The translations under genes were made by a program, and so were the position numbers. From Mycobacterium sp. 4858 (GTDB lineage Bacteria > Actinomycetota > Actinomycetes > Mycobacteriales > Mycobacteriaceae), in the NCBI RefSeq assembly GCF_900240975.1, contig NZ_LT968776.1, forward strand, positions 1,054,001 to 1,118,000: a DNA stretch of 64,000 nucleotides, read 5' to 3'. Position 1 is the stretch's first letter; every line of letters starts with the position of its first letter. This document shows positions 10,195-21,233 of this stretch, piece by piece. The notes beneath the pieces were generated by a model. That model was not told where the DNA came from, did no database searches, and saw only the letters and a list, made by a program, of their open reading frames with translations.

Positions 10195-10614
10195 ATGGTT
10201 GTGGCCCAATCTTGGCAACACAGCCGCGCGGCGCAGTTCACCGCGCGCTGGGACCCGTCGGGGACCCTGATCACGGTCGACGGTGAGCTCGACGCCGCCA
10301 ACGCCGACCAACTTGCGGCTTACGTCCGCCAGAGCACGGGCCGTTCACGGCGCGTGATCCTGGACCTTCGCGGATTGAAATTCATTGGCACGGCAGGCTT
10401 TTCGGCATTGCACCGGATCAACGTCGTGTGCTCGGGCGCCCAGGTGGACTGGGCCATGGCGCCGAGCCAGGCGGTGTCCCGGCTGCTGCGCATCTGCGAC
10501 CCCGACGGCACCCTGCCCGTGACGACGCCCATGGCCGAGCCGCTTCTCGAACCGCTGCGGGCGGAAGGCGAAGAGCCCCTGTCCCTACTGCAATTGGTCG
10601 CGCAGCCGCGTTAG
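10195..10614 (+). CDS. STAS-domain anti-anti-sigma factor
   Basis: Encodes 139 residues if started at the ATG 10195, which has GGAG six bases upstream; a TTG at 10150 or an ATG at 10183 are alternatives. The STAS fold is evident from GTLITVDGELDAANADQL, VILDLRGLKFIGTAGFSAL and the VDWAMAPSQAVSRLLRICD tail. The phosphorylation position in GTAGFS carries Thr or Ser. Such proteins bind RsbW-type kinases and free the sigma factor. It converges on sigF with a 30-bp overlap of the 3' ends, so it probably belongs to the SigF switch. It is not the usual RsfA or RsfB locus. Confidence 0.8.
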   Translation: MVVAQSWQHSRAAQFTARWDPSGTLITVDGELDAANADQLAAYVRQSTGRSRRVILDLRGLKFIGTAGFSALHRINVVCSGAQVDWAMAPSQAVSRLLRICDPDGTLPVTTPMAEPLLEPLRAEGEEPLSLLQLVAQPR

Positions 10615-11373
10615 CGACTTCGCCAGCAGCCGGGAGACGTGCATCTGGGAGATGCCGACCCGTTCGGCGATCTGGGTCTGCGTCATCGACTCGAAGAACC
10701 TGAGCACCAACACCGTTCGTTCCCGTTCCGGTAGCGCCTCGAGCAGCGGGCGCAGCGACTCCTGGTCCTCGATGCGGTCCAGGCCGGTGTCCACGTCGCC
10801 CAGGGTGTCGGCGATGGCGCGGGCTTCGTCCTCGTCGCTGCCACCCCCGCTGTCGATGGACAGGGTGTTGTAGGAGCTGCCCGCCACCAGGCCCTCGACG
10901 ACCTCCTCGCGGTCCATGCCGAGTTCGGCGGCGAGCTCGGTTGCCGTGGGCGCCCGGCCGAGCCGCTGCGACAGATCGGCGGTGGCGGTGCCGAGGCGCA
11001 GGTGCAATTCCTTCAGGCGCCGCGGCACCTTGACCGACCAGCTGTTGTCGCGGAAGTGCCGGCGAACCTCGCCCATGATCGTGGGCACCGCGAATGACAC
11101 GAAGTCGGAGCCGGTCTCCACGTCGAACCGGACCACCGCGTTGACCAGTCCCACCCGCGCCACCTGGACGAGGTCGTCGCGCGGTTCGCCGCGTCCCTCG
11201 AACCGGCGGGCGATGTGGTCGGCCAAAGGCAGGCAACGCTCGACGATCTTGTCCCGTTGACGCTGGAATTCCATCGAGTCGGCGGGCACGGTCGCCAACT
11301 CGCGGAACATGTCCGGGACATCGGCGTACTCGTTCGGGCGCGAGACCGAACCGCCGGCAGCTGGTGGTGTCAC
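10585..11373 (-). CDS. sigF: RNA polymerase stress sigma factor SigF
   Basis: Encodes 262 residues from a GTG start overlapping the rsbW stop (GTGA). Sigma-70 regions are complete: region 2 with DDLVQVARVGLVNAVVRFD and FVSFAVPTIMGEVRRHFRD, region 3 (LSQRLGRAPTATELAAELG), an acidic linker (GGGSDEDEARAIADTLGD), and region 4 with ERERTVLVLRFFESMTQTQ and the helix-turn-helix ISQMHVSRLL. This is the SigB/SigF stress class, held inactive by RsbW. It is the last gene of the rsbW-sigF pair. Confidence 0.96.
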   Translation of the reverse strand: MTPPAAGGSVSRPNEYADVPDMFRELATVPADSMEFQRQRDKIVERCLPLADHIARRFEGRGEPRDDLVQVARVGLVNAVVRFDVETGSDFVSFAVPTIMGEVRRHFRDNSWSVKVPRRLKELHLRLGTATADLSQRLGRAPTATELAAELGMDREEVVEGLVAGSSYNTLSIDSGGGSDEDEARAIADTLGDVDTGLDRIEDQESLRPLLEALPERERTVLVLRFFESMTQTQIAERVGISQMHVSRLLAKSLTRLRDQLQ

Positions 11374-11807
11374 CTGCTGGAGGCCGCCCGTCGCGCCGTC
11401 AGCGTGATACCGAAGACACTGCCGGTTTGGTTGGGTTCACGACCATCATGGAAGGTCTGGACGTCGTCGGCCAGCGACGTCAGCACGTGCCAGCTGAAGC
11501 TGCCGGGCGCCACCACGTCATGGGTGTCGCACGCCGCGGACGCCTCCACCACCAGTTGGTCGTCCTGCGGGTCCACCACCACGACCAGGACGGCGTCGGG
11601 GGTGGCGCAGCGGATCAACCGGGTGCACACTTCGTCGACCGCGAGCCGCAGATCCGCGACGGCGTCGAAGTCCAGGTCCTCGAAGGTGCCGATCGCACCG
11701 ACCAGTGTCCGCAGCATCGCAAGGTTTTCCAGGCGTGCCGCGACGTGCAGTTCGACGGCGCGGTGGCCGCGCTGACGTTTGGTGGTGCGCAATCCCGCAT
11801 CGTTCAT
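11370..11807 (-). CDS. rsbW: Anti-sigma F factor RsbW (UsfX)
   Basis: Encodes 145 residues, the same length as M. tuberculosis UsfX, from ATG 11807 behind GGGAGA. It shows the HATPase_c_2 (GHKL) fold: a long helix with ARLENLAMLRTLVGAIGTFE, the N-box LRLAVDEVCTRLI, and the C-terminal GSVFGITLTARR. RsbW binds SigF and blocks its contact with core polymerase until an anti-anti-sigma factor such as the STAS protein displaces it. A frame starting at 11888 would add 27 unconserved residues and was rejected. Confidence 0.95.
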   Translation of the reverse strand: MNDAGLRTTKRQRGHRAVELHVAARLENLAMLRTLVGAIGTFEDLDFDAVADLRLAVDEVCTRLIRCATPDAVLVVVVDPQDDQLVVEASAACDTHDVVAPGSFSWHVLTSLADDVQTFHDGREPNQTGSVFGITLTARRAASSR

Positions 11808-11878
11808 CTGGTCTCCCGGCAACGTTTGACTGACATTACTACCGCCCCGCAGACCGCCGTGGACCGTACGTTCGAGCC

Positions 11879-11904
11879 GATTAGTCACGTTTGCCGCCGG
11901 GTAT
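11879..11904 (+). promoter_or_regulatory. Possible SigF-type promoter reading away from rsbW
   Basis: GATT (11879-11882), 16 nt, then a perfect GGGTAT (11899-11904). Only 10 nt separate the -10 box from the ATG at 11915, so a transcript would be leaderless or nearly so. Motif-based inference. Confidence 0.35.
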
Positions 11905-11914
11905 TCGGCGCGAT

Positions 11915-12061
11915 ATGGAAGGGCCGGGGGTCACCGAAGCGGTTCGGGCGCGACGGCTCAAACGCATGGCGGTAGCAGCCGGGATCGCGCTGGCCGTATT
12001 GGTGGTTCTGGCGGTAAGCATCTATGTCGGTGTCTTTGTGATCCTGTCCCCCATGGGGTGA
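11915..12061 (+). CDS. Small single-pass membrane protein at the sigF locus
   Basis: Encodes 48 residues. The first 17 are polar and basic (RARRLKR), followed by one strong hydrophobic helix of about 28 residues (MAVAAGIALAVLVVLAVSI onward) and a short tail ending SPMG. It lies on the opposite strand to rsbW and usfY, in the gap between them. A perfect SigF-type -10 box is just upstream, with no ribosome-binding site, which fits leaderless translation. Function unknown. Composition and the clean topology support a real gene, but no homology could be checked. Confidence 0.55.
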   Translation: MEGPGVTEAVRARRLKRMAVAAGIALAVLVVLAVSIYVGVFVILSPMG

Positions 12062-12193
12062 CCACGCAGACGCAACCCTTCCGGCACTCATCATGGTGCA
12101 CACCTGATACCCACTCGACGGTGCCGGTAACCCCCCGGATCGGCTTCCCCGAAAAATGGCTCGCCACTCACCCGGAGCGCGGTGCGCGTGCCG

Positions 12194-12505
12194 CTAGCTG
12201 GCGGGCCGCTGCCGGTGCGCCTCGGGGTGTTCGGCATACCAGCGATCCGCGAGCCGGCGGATTCGCCAGTGTTCTATCGCCACCCACACCAGTCCCAGGA
12301 CGGCGGCGATGACGGCGAGCACGCCGGCGGTCACGCCCTCGTGATGGTGTCCGGTGCCGAAGGCCGCGAGGCTTCCGCTTGCCCCGACCACGCCCCCCAT
12401 CACCAGCAGGTAACCGGGCCAGTGCAACACGTCGATCAATGATTCCCCGGCAAGCGGCCGCGTGGTCCTCAGATGGTCGACGGGGTCATGAAAGGTGTCT
12501 CCCAT
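12194..12505 (-). CDS. usfY: UsfY family membrane protein
   Basis: Encodes 103 residues with an AGGAG ribosome site 5 bp before the ATG. A soluble N-terminus (DPVDHLRTTRPLAGESLIDV) leads into two transmembrane helices (WPGYLLVMGGVVGASGSLAA and VLAVIAAVLGLVWVAIEHW), joined by a His-rich GTGHHHEG loop; the tail is basic. The match to mycobacterial UsfY, the gene upstream of usfX in M. tuberculosis, is by sequence memory and position. Role unknown; a link to SigF control is assumed from location only. Confidence 0.75.
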   Translation of the reverse strand: MGDTFHDPVDHLRTTRPLAGESLIDVLHWPGYLLVMGGVVGASGSLAAFGTGHHHEGVTAGVLAVIAAVLGLVWVAIEHWRIRRLADRWYAEHPEAHRQRPAS

Positions 12506-12601
12506 GGCTGCTCCTAGTGGAAATTCGTGACTTGTGCGCAGCTCAATACGGGTTGCACCTTCAACGGTAGATCTCCCGGAAGGCTTTTGGCGAGACCCTC
12601 C

Positions 12602-12985
12602 TCAGAGGGCCAGCGCCTGACCGGCGATCGGAGCCACGCCGAGGGCGACCATCAGCACCATCAGCGTGAACAAGAACCAGCCCGCGCCGTGCCATCCCCA
12701 CCAGGTGCCCTGCGCCTTCCACACTTGGTACGTGCGCAGGAACGCCCACAGCCCGGCCGCCAGCAGGATCAGCGGTCCACCCAGCGCCAGCAAAGTCCGC
12801 TGCGGAGTGCCGCAGGCCACCGTGTCCACGGCGTTGCCCGGGCAGGTGCTCACCCACAGCGCGGCCAAGACCAGGAAGCCGACCGCCGCGGCCGCGGCCA
12901 GGACCGCGAACCGGATGGCGGCGCGGACCTCGCCGTCTTCCTGTCCCAAGCGATCACCACCCGACCGCTCATCCGCTTTGTGCAT
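12602..12985 (-). CDS. Membrane protein, Rv3289c-like
   Basis: Encodes 127 residues with a charged N-terminus and three hydrophobic segments, at about residues 25-47, 65-83 and 100-120. A Cys pair (STCPGN and VACGT) lies in the external loop after the first helix and may form a disulfide. It matches the position and type of Rv3289c, the gene upstream of usfY in M. tuberculosis. A GGGTAC sequence on this strand at 13014-13019 resembles a SigF -10 box but has no good -35. Function unknown. Confidence 0.7.
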   Translation of the reverse strand: MHKADERSGGDRLGQEDGEVRAAIRFAVLAAAAAVGFLVLAALWVSTCPGNAVDTVACGTPQRTLLALGGPLILLAAGLWAFLRTYQVWKAQGTWWGWHGAGWFLFTLMVLMVALGVAPIAGQALAL

Positions 12986-13336
12986 CCGTACCCCTCAGGT
13001 CCCCCACGTCGTTGTACCCAGCGTCATTGCTGTGTTCATCGTTTGCTGTGTCGCAATAGTTACCGCGCGACGACGAATGGTCCGACGGAGTTCGGGGCCC
13101 GATCGCGCTGGCACCAGCGGTATGCGCATGGGGACAAATACCCATCGGAGAAAGGGGTAAAACGACCGGATCCCGGCCGGCGGCGGGCGAAGGTCCGAAC
13201 CCGCGGGAGGCGCTGACCCGCGGCGCCGCTGACAACACCGTCAATTACAACCGTGAATCACCGCTGGCCCGGGGCGTGGAGCCCGGATAGACACAAACTA
13301 ATTGGTGTCTCAGCACTGATGAGTACTATCTCTCAC
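12986..13336. other. Intergenic region between the Rv3289c-like gene and TetR
   Basis: A 351-bp stretch with no convincing gene. In M. tuberculosis this interval holds lat, lrpA, Rv3292, pcd and Rv3294c, all absent here. It contains a TetR operator-like palindrome (13289-13310) and a weak inverted repeat ATGGG...CCCAT at about 13128-13145 that only loosely recalls a DosR box. Otherwise nothing recognisable. Confidence 0.6.
13289..13310. promoter_or_regulatory. Operator-like palindrome before the TetR gene
   Basis: A 22-bp imperfect palindrome. The outer 6 bp are perfect (AGACAC at 13289-13294, GTGTCT at 13305-13310) and the two 11-bp halves match at 9 positions. It ends 26 bp before the tetR ATG, so autoregulation is the natural reading. 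Confidence 0.55.
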
Positions 13337-14008
13337 ATGCCGACAGCCCGAAGGCGGTTATCCCCCGAGGATCGACGCGCTGAGCTGCTCGCTTTGGGGG
13401 CAGAAGTCTTCGGAAAGCGACCCTACGACGAGGTGCGGATCGACGAGATCGCCGAGCGCGCCGGAGTGTCCCGGGCGCTGATGTATCACTACTTCCCCGA
13501 CAAGCGTGCCTTCTTCGCCGCGGTGGTCAAGGACGAGGCCGACCGGCTGTACGAGACCACCAACATGGACGACGCCACCGGCCTGACCATGTACGAAGAG
13601 GTGCGCGTGGGGGTCATGGCCTACATGGCCTACCACGAGCAGAACCCGGAGGCCGCGTGGGCCGCCTACGTCGGCCTGGGCCGGTCCGACCCGGTCCTGC
13701 TGGGCGTCGACGACGAAGCCAAGAACCGCCAGCTCGAACACATCATGAGCCGCATCCACGACCTCGTGGCCAAGATCTCGGGCGCCAAGCTGGAGGCGGA
13801 CGTCGAGCGCGACCTGCGGGTGATCTGCCACGGCTGGCTGGCGTTCACCTTCGAGGTGTGCCGCCAGCGCATCATCGATCCGACGATCAACGCCGACCGC
13901 CTCGCCGACGCATGCGCGCACTCGCTGTTCGACGCCATCGGCCGGGTGCCCGAGATTCCCGACGAGCTGTCCCACGCGATGGCCACGGCTCGAATCGAAC
14001 CGCGCTAG
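13337..14008 (+). CDS. TetR family transcriptional regulator (Rv3295-like)
   Basis: Encodes 223 residues from ATG 13337 (N-terminus PTARRRLSPEDRRAELL). The helix-turn-helix lies at about residues 32-55, within IDEIAERAGVSRALMYHYF, followed by a ligand-binding domain typical of TetR_C. The start at 13253 would add 28 unconserved residues. The ligand is unknown. A palindrome just upstream is a likely self-operator. The next gene, lhr, begins 38 bp downstream, so the regulator may be co-transcribed with the repair genes. Confidence 0.9.
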   Translation: MPTARRRLSPEDRRAELLALGAEVFGKRPYDEVRIDEIAERAGVSRALMYHYFPDKRAFFAAVVKDEADRLYETTNMDDATGLTMYEEVRVGVMAYMAYHEQNPEAAWAAYVGLGRSDPVLLGVDDEAKNRQLEHIMSRIHDLVAKISGAKLEADVERDLRVICHGWLAFTFEVCRQRIIDPTINADRLADACAHSLFDAIGRVPEIPDELSHAMATARIEPR

Positions 14009-14046
14009 CCCGCACGCTTGTCGGTGCGCCTTGGCACCATGGTCAG

Positions 14047-18678
<4,632 letters not shown>

Positions 18679-18691
18679 GGCTGCGGTCACC

Positions 18692-19447
18692 ATGCCCGAA
18701 GGAGACACCGTCTGGCACACCGCGGCCCTGCTACGCCAGCACCTGGCCGGCCGCACCCTGACGCGCTGCGACGTCCGCGTCCCGCGCTACGCGACCGTCG
18801 ACCTCACCGGGCAGGCGGTCGACGAGGTGCTCAGCCGGGGGAAGCACCTGTTCATCCGGGTGGGCCCGGCCAGCATCCACTCGCACCTGAAGATGGACGG
18901 CAGCTGGCGGGTCGGCGACCGCCCGGTCCGGGTCGACCACCGCGCCCGCATCGTCCTGGAAGCCGGCCCCGTCCGCGCCGTCGGCGTGGACCTGGGCGTC
19001 CTGGAGATCCTCGACCGTGACCGCGACGGCGACGCCGTCGCGCACCTGGGGCCCGACCTGCTGGGCGAGGACTGGGACCCCGCGCTCGCCGCCGCCAACC
19101 TGTCGGCCGACCCGGACCGGCCGCTGGGCCAGGCGCTGCTCGACCAGCGGGCGCTGGCCGGCATCGGCAATGTCTACTGCAACGAGCTCTGTTTCGTCAG
19201 CGGACACCTGCCCACCGCTCCGGTGAGCGCGGTCTCCGACCCGCTGAGGTTGGTCTCCCGCGCGCGAGACATGTTGTGGCTCAACAGGTTCCGCTGGAAC
19301 CGCTGCACCACGGGCGACACCCGAACCGGCCGGCAGCTGTGGGTCTACGGGCGGGCCGGGCAGGCTTGCCGGCGCTGCGGCACCCCGATCAGCTACGACG
19401 GCACGGGGGAACGGGTCACCTACTGGTGCCCGTCCTGCCAGCGCTGA
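18692..19447 (+). CDS. nei: Endonuclease VIII-like DNA glycosylase Nei (Nei2)
   Basis: Encodes 251 residues. The N-terminus MPEGDTVW supplies the catalytic Pro2 and Glu3 of the Fpg/Nei family, and a conserved Lys occurs in SRGKHLFIR. The helix-two-turn-helix region contains [15 protein letters not shown], and the C-terminal zinc finger has the pairs CRRCG and CPSC. It excises oxidised bases and cleaves the abasic site. It starts 13 bp after the lhr stop, forming a two-gene repair unit as in Rv3296-Rv3297. Confidence 0.94.
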   Translation: MPEGDTVWHTAALLRQHLAGRTLTRCDVRVPRYATVDLTGQAVDEVLSRGKHLFIRVGPASIHSHLKMDGSWRVGDRPVRVDHRARIVLEAGPVRAVGVDLGVLEILDRDRDGDAVAHLGPDLLGEDWDPALAAANLSADPDRPLGQALLDQRALAGIGNVYCNELCFVSGHLPTAPVSAVSDPLRLVSRARDMLWLNRFRWNRCTTGDTRTGRQLWVYGRAGQACRRCGTPISYDGTGERVTYWCPSCQR

Positions 19448-19463
19448 CGCGGCTGGCCCGATG

Positions 19464-19508
19464 GTGGCGACCCGCAGCGCCCGGCTACGCCGCGCTCGCG
19501 ATCGCCAC
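19464..19508. repeat. Hairpin between convergent nei and lpqC
   Basis: Seven-base perfect arms GTGGCGA (19464-19470) and TCGCCAC (19502-19508) enclose a GC-rich 31-nt loop and end at the lpqC stop. It may act as a shared terminator. A related GGCGAC-based hairpin follows maf at 6655-6701, so these may belong to one dispersed intergenic repeat family (inference). Confidence 0.45.
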
Positions 19509-20425
19509 TAGTCCCGCGCGTGCGCCAGGAAGAACTCCGCGATGGCTTCCGACCCGTCGAGCGCCCGGGTGGTGGGCCCGATGATCGCCTTCGGCAGGTA
19601 TTGCCTGCCGCCCGGCCAGGTGTGCCCGCCGCTGTCGATCCGGTAAAAGATCACCTCGGTCGACGCCGCACACGCCGCGGAGTCGAAGCGGTGCACGACG
19701 GTGCCGTCGCCGACGTCCGGCAGCGCCTGCACCGACGGATCGCCCTGGCACCCGTCGGCGGCGCGCCACTTGTTCACCATGCTGTCGGCGGAGATGGAGT
19801 GGCTCACCCCGCCGCGGCCGCGCACGACACCGCCGTTGAACGGCACCAGCGGGTCGGCGGTGCCGTGCGCCTCCCACACCGAGACCGGCCGCGACGGATT
19901 GCACGCCACGCCCACGCCGAGGGTGCCCGCCACGGGCGCGACCGCGGCGAACACGTCGGCGCGGTCGCACGCCAGCCGGTTGGCCATGAAGCCGCCGTTG
20001 GACATTCCGGTGACGAAGACGTGTCCCGGGGCGATGCCGTAGTCGTTCTGCAGCTTGCCCACCAAGCCCACCAGGAAGCCGACATCGTCCACGTGCCGGC
20101 GATCCGCCGGCGACGCCCCCCGCCCGTCGGCCCAGCTCTTGTCGTAACCGTCGGGATAGACCACCAACAGGTCGTGGGCGTCGGCGACCGTGTCGAACCC
20201 GGTCAGGCCGCGCTGGCCGTTGCCGGTCCCGCCGCCGCCGTGCAGGCTCAGCACCAGGCCGACCGGGCTATCCGGCGGCACATGCAGCAGGTAAGTTCGG
20301 TCCATGCCGCCGGAACGGAATGTCCCGGAAGCATCCCGCGCGCTGGCCGCCGACACATGCCGCACACCACAGGCCGCCAAGCACACTGCCACGACGGCCA
20401 GCGCCAACCAACGCACGTATGGCAT
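19508..20425 (-). CDS. lpqC: Esterase lipoprotein LpqC (PHB depolymerase-like)
   Basis: Encodes 305 residues from ATG 20425. The signal peptide ends in the lipobox LAAC with the lipidated Cys at residue 19. The alpha/beta-hydrolase core has the oxyanion region LSLHGGGGTGNG, the nucleophile elbow GMSNGGFMA, an Asp in the segment GTADPLVPFNGG, and the His in GGHTWPGG. It is a predicted exported esterase of the polyhydroxybutyrate depolymerase / feruloyl esterase group; the natural substrate is unknown. Position and length match Rv3298c. An upstream extension to 20524 lacks a signal peptide and was not used. Confidence 0.92.
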   Translation of the reverse strand: MPYVRWLALAVVAVCLAACGVRHVSAASARDASGTFRSGGMDRTYLLHVPPDSPVGLVLSLHGGGGTGNGQRGLTGFDTVADAHDLLVVYPDGYDKSWADGRGASPADRRHVDDVGFLVGLVGKLQNDYGIAPGHVFVTGMSNGGFMANRLACDRADVFAAVAPVAGTLGVGVACNPSRPVSVWEAHGTADPLVPFNGGVVRGRGGVSHSISADSMVNKWRAADGCQGDPSVQALPDVGDGTVVHRFDSAACAASTEVIFYRIDSGGHTWPGGRQYLPKAIIGPTTRALDGSEAIAEFFLAHARD

Positions 20426-20586
20426 CCCGTCAGCGCACCGAGGGGACCGAGGCCGGAGCAAAGCCGGGTGTGGCGGTGGTCGCAATATGATTGATCCTGC
20501 ACCGTGCGACACCGCAACGTGCAACTATTCGGGCAGCCCCCGCTGTCAGCGAGCAACGGCACTTCGATGTCACGGGAGTATCAGAA

Positions 20587-20937
20587 ATGACGAGGACCCA
20601 GATCCGCAACCCCGGCCTGCTGGGGTTGCTGGTGGCTGTCGGCGTTGTCCCGGCGGCGGGGCTGTTGGGCGTGCCGGCGGCGACCCCGACCGCCAACGCC
20701 AGCGCCGCCGACGACGCCTTCCTCGCGGCGCTGACCGCCAAGGGCATCAACTACGAATCGCCCGAAACGGCCATCCGGTCCGGTCATTTGGTGTGCCAGG
20801 AACTCGAATCCGGTGAGTCCCCGCAACAGGTGGCAAACGACGTCATGACCAACAGCCACCTCGATGGCTACCACGCCGGCTACTTCGTGGGGGTGAGCAT
20901 CCGGGCGTACTGCCCGAAGTACGGCACCCAGGCCTGA
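20587..20937 (+). CDS. Secreted DUF732 protein
   Basis: Encodes 116 residues from ATG 20587 behind GGGAG. An Ala/Gly/Val-rich signal peptide ends near residue 36 (PTANASAADD). The mature part has the DUF732 pattern: DDAFLAALTAKGINYESPETAI, a Cys in GHLVCQEL, helices, and a second Cys in IRAYCPKYG, the pair probably forming a disulfide. DUF732 proteins are abundant in mycobacteria and of unknown function. This is the first gene of the accessory block after lpqC. Confidence 0.82.
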   Translation: MTRTQIRNPGLLGLLVAVGVVPAAGLLGVPAATPTANASAADDAFLAALTAKGINYESPETAIRSGHLVCQELESGESPQQVANDVMTNSHLDGYHAGYFVGVSIRAYCPKYGTQA

Positions 20938-20982
20938 AAGTTAACAGCTAGTTGACAGGCTCGTGACACGTGCGCCGGTAAA

Positions 20983-21022
20983 ATTTGGCCTGAATTCAAT
21001 TTCGAGAACTCGAAGGCCAAAT
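20983..21022 (+). promoter_or_regulatory. Nested hairpin covering the ribosome site and start codon
   Basis: Outer arms ATTTGGCCT (20983-20991) and AGGCCAAAT (21014-21022) are perfectly complementary over 9 bp. The right arm runs into the AUG at 21021, and the GAAGG ribosome site at 21012-21016 lies across it. Inside is a second perfect hairpin TCGAG-AA-CTCGA (21002-21013). Folded RNA would hide the start of the small secreted protein gene. Regulation by temperature, ligand or protein is inference. Confidence 0.55.
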
Positions 21023-21233
21023 GATTCCTAAACTTTTGGTCGGCGTTGCACTCACTCTCGGCGCTGCAAGTTGGTCGGCAGCATCGGCGAACGCCGACCC
21101 AAGCCCCTTCACCACCCTCAGCTGTGCCTGCCAGGAGACGGCCCCGGCCGGCAGCACGACACTGATCGACAAGCTCGACCGGGGAATCCAGCAGGGTCTT
21201 TCGGATCTGCCGACCCTCCAGGTCGAGCACTAA
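21021..21233 (+). CDS. Small secreted protein
   Basis: Encodes 70 residues. A signal peptide (residues 1-26, ending SAASANADP) leaves a mature peptide of about 44 residues with two close Cys (LSCACQE) and an acidic helix (LIDKLDRGIQQGLSDLPTLQ). No family was recognised; it resembles many small exported mycobacterial proteins. Its start is enclosed by a strong RNA hairpin. It converges on mgtA with a 4-bp overlap of the stop codons. Confidence 0.65.
   Translation: MIPKLLVGVALTLGAASWSAASANADPSPFTTLSCACQETAPAGSTTLIDKLDRGIQQGLSDLPTLQVEH

Noticed and set aside
13128..13145. DosR-like inverted repeat ATGGG...CCCAT upstream of tetR
   Set aside because: Only about half of the consensus positions match and the AGTCCC half-site is missing.
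13657..14046. Upstream extension of the lhr frame, adding 130 residues
   Set aside because: It lies wholly inside tetR and its translation is Arg/Pro-rich shadow sequence. GTG 14047 gives the conserved Lhr N-terminus.
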